Shown: piece by piece, positions 1 through 10,627 of the stretch
Layout of the letters: each line of letters begins with the position of its first letter
How positions within the stretch are numbered: the first letter of the stretch is position 1
NCBI GenBank assembly: GCA_963573315.1
Contig: OY752143.1
Span: forward strand, 806,001 to 870,000
Length of the DNA: 64,000 bases
Reading direction: 5' to 3'
Origin: Entomortierella parvispora
Lineage: Eukaryota; Mortierellomycota; Mortierellomycetes; Mortierellales; Mortierellaceae
The notes under the pieces: generated by a model
The model's input: the letters and a program-made list of their open reading frames with translations, nothing else
Told to the model about the DNA's origin: nothing
The model's database searches: none
Translations under genes and position numbers: made by a program

Positions 1-125
1 CCTTGTTCGCCGTCCAACATCATTTTGTATATTAATCCAAGCAACCTGGCGAAAGCAGACGAAAGGGTTAGATTCATCGAAAATGGGGCAGACATCGCAA
101 CATCGTCTCCAATGCACAGCATCTT

Positions 126-2462
126 TTACCTGTGCTTAGTGTCAATATTCAACATGTCCAGTAACTTGTAGCTCAGAGTTCCACCCATCAAAAACATGTT
201 GGACGCATCCAGCTCTGGCTCTTTGCCCTGATAATTGGGAACAAGATAAATAAAGAGCGTTCCAGCGACGATGTGTTGCCTCAGTTGTGATTCCATTGCG
301 ATCTTGACATTCTCCTGCATCGAGAGATTGGACAGCGAGGTCGTGTCCTGGACATTGTTTTTGTACTTTGCTACAAAGTAGGACTGGATGTTGTAGCACA
401 CTTGTGAATAATACGGCCAGATAATGGCGAGCTTTGGGTGACGAAATTTCATCATGGTTCTATCCCGAATATGTCCTTGCTGATGACTAATGGCGCACTG
501 CAGAGCGAGATCGCGAAGATAGAATCCGTCCTTGGAGTTCACCTGGTCCTCGTTATACAGGGCAATCAAAAGCTTGAAGAGATGCTCATCTCCTGCATAG
601 TCTTGTGTCAACAGTTTGTCCTTGCCTCCGACTTTTTCGATGTGAATGAGTTGCAAGAGCAGGAAAATGAGAGTGTTGTCCTTTTCGAGTTCTGCAGGTG
701 CTTTGTCCGACGGAACAGTAAGTGCATAGTAATCTGCAATGAGATCCTCATACAAGACAGAGTATCCTGTGGGGTAGATGTTGGAAATTTGTGACAGTTC
801 GGATCCCACAAAAGCGTAAAGTTGGTCGGACAGTTCAATCAAGAGTTCCATGAAGTCGATATTGTCAGGAACGACCATTTCTGGGTTCGGCAAGACCGGT
901 ACAGTGAGATCCGCCTGACGTGACTCGTGAAATCGGCTGTGACGCTGAATGCAGCGTATGACATCCCTTGTTTTCACTACTAGCGATTCTCGCAATGCTG
1001 ACACGCCAGTGGGGTTGTGAGGAAGTTGCCGGATCATGAAGAAAATCTCGTCTGAGGGTGCGCGTTGATACAGCAAGTCTCCGAACAGACTAACGTATGT
1101 AGTCATATGTCCATCCCGCATCCCATCGGCCTATGTTGGTATTATAAAAAGTTAGACAGGGTATCACTACAATCTTGTTTCCTAAAGCACATTCATAGCG
1201 ACGTGGATTCATACATAATCGCCCGTGAACATCAAGTGGCTTGGTCTCTGTGAAAGGTTCGTAAACTCATGTTGCCGACTAACTTGAGAGATCAGAGGCC
1301 ATGAAGCATCTGGCGGCATGACTAGTGATGCTAGATCGCGTCGACGCCGCTGAAGGTGGTTCATAAAGGATTCCAATGTCCAGTGCACAACAACTCCTGG
1401 GGGGAACACTTGAGGGATCTATCACGATATAAAGGCGATCAAAACAGGATTAGAGGCTATAAAGTCACACAGCACCCTGTTGAATGAAGTTGATCCTCAC
1501 CTCGCGAAGAAGGTCGTAGTATGTAACATGTGAAGACTTTGTGGCACTTGGGATTTCCAGGAAAGCTCGAATGACTTCCAGCCCTTTAGTAGCGCAGTCT
1601 CGCTGATCTTGGTTGCAGTTCAATGGCAGAAGATTGATCTTTTTGAGGAGCGACGTCACGATCGCCACTGCGGTATCAGAGGGGATCGTCTCGCAGTCGG
1701 GTTGGCGCAAACATCTGAGGAGCAATGACATGGTCCCGATCCATTGAAACTGATTTGATACATCCAGATATTGGGTCAGTTGAACAAAGGATCTGCTCAG
1801 TGATATTGGTGATTTGATCCGATCGTACAGAGGAAGGGTCGAATTGGGGAGAAAGATATTGTACAAGAGGGCGAGCAGTAACGCCGACTTTGCAGGCGAT
1901 TGCAGAGAGCTGTGGTACATTTGAAAAAGAAATGCAAGAGGCTCGTTCTATGTTGTGTGATAAGAGAGGTAGAGAACTGACGCGTCAGCATCGCAGGCAA
2001 TTCATAGTTTTGATGTATGCTCTGCTATGTTTGCCATCTGGATGTTACCACGTTATCGAGAGATTTGCAGACTTTGAGGAATTCGGCCGCCAGCATTGAG
2101 AGACACTTGGAGTTATCTGGATCTGAGAGGTACTTTTCCCAAGGCATGGTAGGGTTTAGTCGCCTCTTTTTTGGCGCCGGCGCCTGAAAGAACCTGTAAT
2201 AATGCAAACCAGTTTTTTGTCAGCTTTACTTACTCATGCACAAGGTCAATTTCCATCCATCCATGCAACAGTTCATACCCGAAAAAGCTTTCCCCATCAG
2301 GCACCGAAGTGAGGCTCTGTTCACCATGGAAGGAGAGATGAAGACGCGGCCATTAGCATTCACCGGCGCATCTGTGTTCCATTGCAAAACTCCACGTTCC
2401 TTACGTACCTTGACGTCAGCGTCACCGAGCACCTGGTCGAGTTGTGCGGAAAAGGCTTGCAT
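126..2462 (-). CDS. Multi-exon gene, candidate NELF-B/COBRA1-like transcription elongation factor (possibly continues off left edge)
   Basis: Proposed coding blocks on the minus strand: 2462-2409, 2316-2234, 2193-2049, 1887-1476, 1396-1284 and 1130-126. Phases match at every join. The central part follows the order and spacing of metazoan NELF-B (COBRA1 family): an HVTYYDLLRE stretch, then VHWTLES, then RRRRDLASL, then ADGMRDGH followed by GDLLYQRAPS. NELF-B is a subunit of the complex that pauses RNA polymerase II; budding yeast lacks it. The N-terminal blocks and the last ~150 residues do not align well by eye, so the family call is tentative. First-exon structure is the least certain. The frame stops at 126, but the stop overlaps a donor-like CACAG/GTAAAA, and an acceptor near position 46 would continue the frame past the left edge. 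The product is all-helical and has no signal peptide or membrane segment. An unrelated helical-repeat nuclear protein is the alternative. Confidence 0.4.
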
Positions 2463-3177
2463 CGCAGTGTCTCTGTCTCTCTGTCCTGGCCGTTCTTTTC
2501 CGAGTCCAGTTCCTGGGTTAAAGGTTAATGTTCTTACTGAAGGAGTAAATGCGTTTACGGTGTCATCTTCGCGAGGAAACGTGACTGCATTTCAAGGCCA
2601 TGTTCATTTCCTTCAATTTTCGAGAACTTTTTTTATTATTATCCAGGCGCCATTGCATTCCCACACTACCCTCTACTGCTAACATTTCTCTATCATCACA
2701 CATCAATGTAATGCAAACAAACATAGGCAAAGCAGGACGCATCAGAAAACGCAAGAGTCAGCAAGAACGCAGCATGAAAATCGATCCAAACTCTTCGCAG
2801 TTTGCAAATTGTTTACATAGAATTTGAGGTTGTGTTGTGAGAGGTCAGGCAGTGTAAATACAAAATGACCACATGGTTTTGTTCTCGAGTAAGTGATATG
2901 CTGTCATCACACCTCTCACAAAATAACAACCTCGATATTCAATTGTAAAAAAAACAATATGCAAACTAACAGAGCAGATACAATTTCCATAAAGCAATTG
3001 CTACTCCCTTGTCCTCCTTGCATCCCGCTCTTGGCGCCTTGACCCTAATCATCAATACAATTCTAAAGGAGACAAAAAGAGTTCAAAGATAGAAGTCGAT
3101 CGTGATCGTCATCTTTATTGAGAGGCGCGGAACCGAAACGACATCCAACCGGAAAACCAAAGCTTGAGGACGATGAT
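2463..3177. other. Intergenic, no gene recognised
   Basis: Lies between the start of the NELF-B-like gene and the terminal exon of RPS13. It should hold the promoter of the former and the 3' UTR of the latter. It is AT-rich. Short open frames here lack splice support or family similarity. Confidence 0.5.
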
Positions 3178-3918
3178 TTAGGCGACGAGGGCGGAGGCAG
3201 TGGCGGACTCGCTGTAAGAAAGAAAGAAAAACAGTAAGAGACGAAGGTTACACAGTTAAGGAGAACGAATACCGAGCAGGCTTCAGATTGCACAGAACTC
3301 GTGGAAGAGAAGAAATAGAAACCATTAAAGGTCTATTCCTTCAACTCCAGGTCCTGTGCATCTTTCCCCCGTAAAAACTCTGACGTATTGTCCAATTTGG
3401 GTTGTTTTGATTTTTCAATCAAAACGAACACATCAAAACTGAAAGCAAACACGCAAACACAAAAAACATCAAGCAATCAAGACACGTAGTTCGTACTATT
3501 TCCAGGTGGGAGGGAGCTGGCCAGCGGTCTTGTAGTAACGGGCAAGACGGTGGATACGGGACTCAATCAAAATGAGACGGAACTTGCCATCGCAATCCTT
3601 GCGGTTGCGCTCCAAGTGCTTGCGGACGGCGACAGCCTTCTTGATCAAGTGGTACAAATCCTCGGGGATCTCGGGGGCGAGACCGTTGGACTTCAAGATA
3701 CGGAGAATCTTGTTACCGGTGACGTTCTTGACCTGGGCAATACCCTGGGAGTCACGGAGGATGACACCGATCTGGGAGGGGGTCATACCCTTCTTGGCGA
3801 GCTTGAAGATCGAGTCGCAGACATCCTCGGGGGAGGTCTTCAACCACGAAGGAGGAGAACGCTTGTAGGGGAGAGCAGAGCTCGAGATACCTTTACCACC
3901 GCTGTGCATGCGACCCAT
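3178..3918 (-). CDS. RPS13: 40S ribosomal protein S13 (uS15)
   Basis: Exons 3918-3497 and 3211-3178, joined across a 285-bp intron (GTACGA...TTACAG), give 151 residues, the usual eukaryotic length. uS15 binds 18S rRNA in the small-subunit platform. Family blocks are intact: [12 protein letters not shown] at the start, the RSPPSWLK segment, [38 protein letters not shown], and [32 protein letters not shown]. Without splicing the frame stops at TGG AAA TAG after 140 codons. Splicing makes the tyrosine codon TA/C and adds the conserved tail [11 protein letters not shown]. The split sits 12 codons from the end, so annotation without splicing would lose the C-terminus. Confidence 0.96.
3404..3425. 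repeat. Perfect 9-bp inverted repeat inside the RPS13 intron
   Basis: GTTTTGATT and AATCAAAAC flank a 4-nt loop. The hairpin could form in the RPS13 pre-mRNA. No box C/D or H/ACA architecture around it is convincing enough to call a snoRNA. Confidence 0.6.
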
Positions 3919-4550
3919 TTTGAATAATTTCTAGATTGAATGTCAAAAAAAGATCCGAGAATCGAGATCCAGAGAAATGGTGAGTCCCAGTGTTCCTCTT
4001 GTCCTTGCGAATACAAGCGAGCCACTAATAGCATATCGGTCCTTGTCCAGGGATTGAGATCCGAAAATGCCATGTTGAATGTTGGTCCTGGGATTGAGCA
4101 TGTACCTTTGTGGAATGTGCGAAAGAGAGAGAGAAAAAAAACACCAGGCCTGGGCAGTCTTTTATGGTGGATTGGAAAATGCAAAAAAAATTATATGTGG
4201 CTTAGACGATGATCACTTGTCACCGTAATTACTTCATCGCAAAATTAATACCCAAATTCTTCGTGCCACAGCTCACGCGTATTACACATAGCGGAGTGCG
4301 AGAATTATTATCAAAAGGCAATCCAATGTCCTCTCGTTCCAACGTCGTTTTAATTTGCGTAACATTTCACCAGTAGCCAGTCCACGCTTCCTAAGAGTGG
4401 GTGGCAATCCAGCGCTTACTGAATTCTGCTTCGGTATGATAGGAAGAGCTGAAATCGAAGGATTAAAAAAATCGAGCTATTGATCCCATTGCAAAGATAG
4501 TGAGGGGGAGCATGTGTCCTGCTTTCAGAGACAAGCTTGAGGGAGCATGT
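3919..4550. other. RPS13 promoter/5' leader and 3' region of the aspartic protease gene
   Basis: Minus-strand upstream region of RPS13 merging into the downstream region of the protease gene. No coding region is supported. The sequence includes A-rich runs near 4130-4190. I see no recognisable operator. Confidence 0.5.
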
Positions 4551-6438
4551 TTAGTAAGGTGTGACCAGGTTTCCGAAACCGACGCGGTCGTTGTCAAAAT
4601 CATAGATCTATGTGAAGAAACCGATTCGTTAGTCTTATCGTGCAGAGTAACAGACTGCTTCCTTGAGTTCATAGCCTCTGACTAATACGTACAGAATAAA
4701 CGCTCCGAAGGAACACATCGCCGAGAATCCAAGCAGTGCCATCAACTTCCTCGCCTGCGAATCCACTCATACAACGACCTGGTGCAATCTCTTGAAGAGT
4801 ATACTGTGTTGGCGGGACTTCAAACGTCTTGCCTTCGATCTGGAATCGAAGAGTGGGCATATTCTTGCCATTGCAAGGTACAGAATAGATACCATCGTGA
4901 ATGTGGCGTGCTCCTGGGAGGTATTGAGTGTGCATGCGACGCGCCAAGTCCAAGGGCATGATGATTTGGGTTGTTCCAGTATCTACAATGGCATGTACTG
5001 GCTCCTTGACAAAGTCGGTCTTGTCGGTCTTGACTTTCTCCATCTGAATTTCCCAGTATCCTTTCTTGACCACTTTGGACCAAGTTACCTCGTTGTTTTC
5101 AATCTTTGAACCGTCATATCCTCCCAACGACAGTTCTCCCTGACCGTTGCCCATGTAGAATCCAAACATACCACGCTTGATAGCGTGCTGCTCCATCATG
5201 GCCATGAACGGAGGCTGTTCGCCAGAGCTGCTCATTTCTTGATACGCTAGTCCAAAAACACCGTCAAAGATGGCTCGTCCAAAAAGAGCACTCGTGGTCG
5301 TGCTTTCGGCAAAGCGAATAGGTTCTTTGCTGGAAACGCCTCCCAAAGTAATGATATCCTCAGAGATGACACCTGCGACATTTCCCGTCCCGTATTCGAT
5401 TTCAAATGGATGGGGTGGGTTATCAGTTTCGTAGCTGGTGGACTTGGCACCATTGAACCGTTGATGAGAAAGGCATCCCTCCTCGTGACAGCGAGAAGAC
5501 GGAATCCAAAGGTCGCTTGAACCAGTGTCAAAGACAACGTCAAAAGTCTGCTTTGGGTTTCCAATCTGGACTTGTCCATAGTAGCCACTGACGGCACCAA
5601 TGGGGTCGAGGTGGATGCGCGCCTGAGGTGTGTCGATGCTGAGGTCAACATCCTCCCCTGACAGTGCTACCTTTTTGTCCTTTTGTGCTTGTTGTTCGTC
5701 CTTGGCTTTTTGTGCCTGGTGTTCTTTCTTGTCCTTCTTGTCTTTTTTCTCCTTATCCTCCGCCTCTTTCTTGGCTTCCTTCTGCTTCTGCTTCAGTTTC
5801 TTCTTATTCGCCAGTTCCTTGGTAACTTCGCCTTCGCCCTCTGGGTAAATATTGGATCTCTTCATGAAGTCAACAGTGCGTTGCTGCACAACTTGATCTT
5901 CATTACCAATTGGCTCTAACTGTGCAAGAGTCGATTCCTCTGATCTGACCGAGTAGCGGCGCTTGGAGAAGGCAATGTGAGCCAATGCATCGAGCAGATT
6001 CTCGTTTTGACAGACTGCGTCGCATCCTGGATTGTTGAGAACAGTGATGTCGTTGGTAATCATGACCTTGGGGTGTTTGCCCGATGACCGCGAAGCGGCG
6101 GTATCGATGATGGTTGGTTGACGTAAACGGACTGGAGGGTCGATGGAGGGAGGTAACGTGTGCTCATTGTGGTGTCCCGATTGAAATGAAGGAGAAGAAA
6201 CAACACCTGGGGCTGGTAAAGCTACCGACTCTTTCGAAGAAGGAGCGGTCGCCACAATGACAAAGATTGCTACACTAGCAATCGAAAAGACAATGGTGAG
6301 GGCGCGAAGCAGGTTGAGCACGGTCTCTGTGCGGCGGGGACGCGATAGAGATGCGGGGGTGGGTGATATGGCGCATGGCGAGCGAATTCCAGAGGAAGCG
6401 GTTGGAGCAAAGTTGATGGTGAGTGGGACCAACTTCAT
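4551..6438 (-). CDS. Membrane-anchored pepsin-like aspartic protease (family A1) with lysine-rich pro-region
   Basis: Exons 6438-4693 and 4607-4551 (85-bp intron GTACGT...CACATAG) give 600 residues. Both catalytic motifs are present: FDTGSSDLWIPS, with YYGQVQIGNPKQ upstream, and VDTGTTQIIMP. The family C-terminus WILGDVFLRSVYS is followed, after the intron, by IYDFDNDRVGFGN. A hydrophobic segment at residues ~47-64 behind a basic N-terminus is most simply a type II signal anchor or uncleaved signal, which would place the enzyme in the secretory pathway. Between anchor and catalytic domain lies a very lysine/glutamate-rich stretch (residues ~210-260), much longer and more charged than a typical pepsinogen propeptide. 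A C-terminal GPI signal, as in yapsins, is not seen. Substrate unknown. Confidence 0.9.
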
Positions 6439-7161
6439 ATTGAAAACAGGGGATAATAAAAGTGATGTTGGTTCTCAGTAAGAGTCTGTGCAGAGATAGA
6501 AGTGGCCGTGGGATGACAAAAAAATTAAGGATATGTGAATGTTATATACAGGGGAGCAGTTGCCAAAAGCGGCCTAGAAAAGAACAGGACAGGTTATTCC
6601 CATGCCGCCGGGGGATGACTTTGAAATCCTCCTTGGGCTTCTGTCATTGCACAATTGATGCTCCGACCCCAACGGACTGGATGGCCATGACATGCTCGTA
6701 ATCTGTTCCGTCTCGGCCTGAACTTCCTTCTCAGACTAACCTTGCGTTGAGCCGTTGGTCGCCTCTGTCGTTCGACAAAATCAGCAAATAACACCCGAGT
6801 AAATGACCCAGCGGAGCTTCTGGTCTGACTTTGGACCCGGTAACAGCAGCGAGTAAATGAAGAGGCCAGATACCCTGAACCTTCTGGATCCCTGCCTTCG
6901 CGCGCGTCCTGCACGCGTGGCTCCGTTTTGACATCAGTCACGTGCTGGGATTTGTGGTGGCAACTCTGTCCAGTAATGCATGTATGCCTGCATGCAAGTT
7001 GTCCTCAGCATCTCCATCCCCCTCCCAGACCTGGCCCTGTGCATCCTTCTTGCCCTTGCTGCACCCTTGACATCAACTCCCTCACGGTTCAACTCACAGG
7101 CTAGGACAGCTATCCCCAAAGTCACTGATTCACGTCCCCGCTTTTCATTTGTCCTTGTGCA
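6439..7161. other. Divergent promoter region between the aspartic protease and SCAI genes
   Basis: About 720 bp separating a minus-strand and a plus-strand start codon. It contains a TATA-like element for the protease (separate entry) and a pyrimidine-rich stretch before the SCAI start. No gene is supported in it. Confidence 0.5.
6542..6548 (-). promoter_or_regulatory. TATA-like element of the aspartic protease gene
   Basis: TATATAA on the minus strand, about 104 bp upstream of the protease start codon, at a reasonable distance for a fungal core promoter. Confidence 0.4.
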
Positions 7162-10100
7162 ATGGACTCGCCTTCCAACCCCTCTATTGCCTCGGGTGTT
7201 AATCCGACTCAGGGTTCATCTGCCCCTGCTCAGGCTACGTCTACAATCAGCAACATGGCCACTACTTTGGGAGCTCCCACTTCATCTGAGCCTTTGCCAG
7301 AAGATGTCGTCTCTACAAATGCCGTCACCGCCGAGGCCATTGCTCGTCAAAACCAGACCGTCGTACGTTTCCAAACCTACCCCACCTTTCCCTAATCTTG
7401 TCCACACACCAATCCATGGCATTGATCACCTTCAGCACTGACTCTTTGTTGCATGTAAACTGATGTTTCATTAGGTGGAAGAGTTTCAGTACCTTCTGGA
7501 AAAGAGCCAGCAGCTCTTTGCGGGCCTCAGGTAAATGTTGCTTGTAAAACAAGATCTCTTACTGAATGGATGCTGTTGGAGTGTGGTGATTGAACGTCAT
7601 GTCTAATCGACTCTTTTGTTTCTACTTACATTAATACATAACGCAGAGATCTACCCCCAACAGGAGCAAAGCAGTGGCAGCCGTACTTTCAAAAAACGTT
7701 CGAGATCTTTTCCAAGGTAGAGAATGATCTTTTCATGTCGACCTAATGGCCGGCGGGATAATCTTGATTTATCCGACACGCTATTGCTTGGCGCATATTG
7801 CCCAATTTTCTAATCTCTTGTTCTTTTCAATCTCTCTTTGTGATCGGCATTTCTGCGCCAATAAAGCTCTGGCGCTTTCAACAACAGAACAGGTGAGCTT
7901 CGTGGGGAAGAAGGGTCCTTTGATTTTTGTTTTGGTGCTGCTTGCGACATGTGGCACCATGATCGGCAATAAGGTTCTTGTGACTAAATTGAAGCGCGCG
8001 ATCTTCTCCCCGGATACCGCACAGGTTTGTCTTGGAGAACAGCTACGGATTGAAGCGCTGGGAAGTAGGAGAGATTGCATCCAAGATTGGACAATTGTAT
8101 TACCACTACTAGTAAGTCAAGAGCCCACTTTGCCTATCACATTCGGGAAAACCAGGTCGATTGATTCTCCCATTTACCCCTTACGTTGTCCAACCCTCCT
8201 GCCCCTAGCTTGCGCACAAGCGAAACGAACTACCTTCAAGAGTCATACGTCTTTTATGACGCGATTCGAGAGCGCCGATATTTTAATGAAATCTCGGAAA
8301 TCAAGAGGTAAGACTGTTGAAAATGTAAACATAGGAGCATATCCTCAATTGCTCACCTGTATTCATCGACACAAAACAACCTCCAGCTCGGCACTGATGA
8401 TCAAGAAACTACGCTACTACGCCCGATTTACTGTCGTCTGTCTGCTGCTCAATAACCGCGACATCATTTCGACACTTAAAGACGAGCTCGCGGCAATTGT
8501 AAACGAGTACGTCACCGTGTACAGACCCCCGGATGCATCAGAATGGCAACTTGTGCTGCAAGAAGTCTCTTCTTTCACAGATGTATGTATATTGTTGAGG
8601 AGAATCGCTATCGCACAATGCAGCTGATGTCCTAATTATTTTCTCGCTGAACTGATCTCAAGGCGGAGAAAAAGCTGCATCCTGTCAACTCCGATGGAAC
8701 GTATCTGCCTGTCACTAGACGTCTCCAGACTAGTCCAATAGTCGCCGCAGCCTTGGACAAGGACGGGTCCTCGTCGACAAAAATGAGGCTTCAAGAGGCC
8801 ATCTTGGTTGGCAATGCTCATAACCAGGTACCATCCAGCCCCTTTTTATTACGCCTCGTTTGCAGTCCCAGCTCCTTCTGCGTCATTCTAATGTTGACCT
8901 ATTCTTGATTGTGTCATTAGATCAAATTTTCAGAGCTTACCATCGACATGTACCGGATACTACAATCCCTTGGTGAGTATCGTGATCCGCCCATTGTATT
9001 TCACCGAAAGGACATCATAAAACTCTTGTTAACGCCGCAGTTTTACAATAGAGAGGGAGACCTCGCAGATTAGGGCAACAGATAATGGCCCCAAAGACAC
9101 TGGACCAAGCGCAGTTTCTTCAGCAACAGGAGGAGCCAATGTAGACACTGGATTGAACGCCTCTGTCAAGGATGAACCGAGTGAAGAGTCGACAATTGCC
9201 CAGCGTCGTCAATCTGAAAAGTCCGCCAAGCGCTCCAACCCCCACAAATATTTGCTCTACAGGCCTACTTTAAGTCAGCTAATGGTCTATCTTGCCACTG
9301 CGTTCAAGGTAACTGATTTAGAGGCGTGACTGGAAAGTGTTGACGTAGAGTAGAATATTGTTTGGAGTAATCGTCTAACAATCTCATGGACCATTGTAGG
9401 AAGTATCCAGTGACTCGGCATTACTAATTTACATATCTGCTGATGGGTCTAAACGCTCAGTGCCCGATAATTCTGGAGCAAAAGGTTTGAACCCCTGTTC
9501 GCGAGGATAGTCTCTATTGTCGCTCCACACTAATGATCCTCGTCCTTCTTTCATCAGGCTATCATGGTGGAATCTTGACGAATTCGCGTAAGGTCATAGA
9601 TAATGCTGATCAAGACCAACAGAGTATTAGTCACTGTTTACATCCAGGAGACCTATTGCCCTTTACAAGAAAGCCCATGTTTTTAATTGTTGACAGTAAC
9701 AACAGTGTTGCGTTTGCGGTAGGACATGACCAATGGCAGATTCGAAGGGACTGTAAAACAAGTTATTTGCGGAACGCTAATCCACCGCAAATTATATTTA
9801 GGACATGCCTCGAGTTTTCAATCATCCCTACATGAGTTTGCTCTCTCCTGCAGAATACCCTGCCTCGATCCCTGGTAGGACCATAAGACCAGCTGCCCGC
9901 TTGCTGCGATCGTGTTATACTGATGAAAATAATGGTATTGGTGTCTATCTTAACTGACCCCTCTGTCCTGAACCAACAAATGTAGACACTTCTCAGGTCG
10001 GAGGATTGTTTACTCTGTTCCTGCATGCGCCTCTGCTGGCCTTTAGTTTTATTTCCGGGATAGCTCAAATAAGCCCAGATAGTTGGGAGCAGTGCACGGG

Positions 10101-10560
10101 GCTAATCACCCAAGCGGAGGGCAAGATTGCGGAACTGATGGCTGCAGCATCTCTTGGTAATCGCAGTGCAGGATATGGAAGTTGTGTTTTTGGACCTTCT
10201 AGAGCAACTCTAACATCGTTCCCTAATTAGATAAAGCACTTCGGAGATTCCTTCAGGATGAATTCTTGCGACAATTCATGATTCGCTTTGCGCTGTGCCA
10301 CATCATTCTCAAGGCACATGTATCCTTCACAGAGCCCAAGGTAAAAACACGGTTGGTTTACAGGATGTAAGATACCCTCTGGCAGTTTTTCTGACATCTT
10401 TCTTACCACCGGTTAACCCCCAATGTAGCATCTACCCATGTCGTACCCTGCTCTGCCAACTTCTGTTCTCGAGTCAACTGAGGTTCTCGCAAAGATCCGG
10501 TCCTTAGCCATTCTTGCCAACGCATCGTGCTTCTCCTTCCCTGAGCCTATCCAACCTTAA
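7162..10560 (+). CDS. SCAI: SCAI family protein (suppressor of cancer cell invasion orthologue), 16 exons
   Basis: Exons 7162-7362, 7475-7530, 7647-7716, 7867-7892, 8025-8111, 8209-8307, 8387-8582, 8663-8827, 8921-8972, 9052-9308, 9400-9484, 9558-9718, 9802-9874, 9986-10156, 10231-10340 and 10429-10560 are all phase-consistent GT-AG joins and yield 646 residues (human SCAI is about 606). Diagnostic blocks run in family order: LWRFQQQN, YGLKRWEVGEIASKIGQLYY, the RTSETNYLQES region, KKLRYYARF, IKFSELTIDMYRILQSLE, NPHKYLLYRPTLSQL, HCLHPGDLLPFTRKPMF, IVDSNNSVAF, LLSPAEYP and GGLFTLFLHAPL. Animal SCAI is a nuclear cofactor in SRF/MAL transcription and in double-strand-break repair; its role in fungi is not established. 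Divergences are a Ser/Asp-rich insert around residues 330-390 and a low-complexity N-terminus. Ends 67 bp from the convergent RnpA-like gene. Confidence 0.93.
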
Positions 10561-10627
10561 TAGATGGGCTGATTGGGTTGCCTGGTATATCACCTATACA
10601 AACAGTCAAATAAAAACCTTTGGAGAC

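Noticed and set aside
3212-3496. Possible box C/D snoRNA in the RPS13 intron (this host gene carries one in vertebrates)
   Set aside because: Only TGATGT-like C boxes and one CTGA are present, with poor terminal stem and wide spacing. Not enough to call.
7746-8627. 293-codon frame inside the SCAI gene
   Set aside because: It reads through SCAI introns; the SCAI family blocks use the spliced frames.
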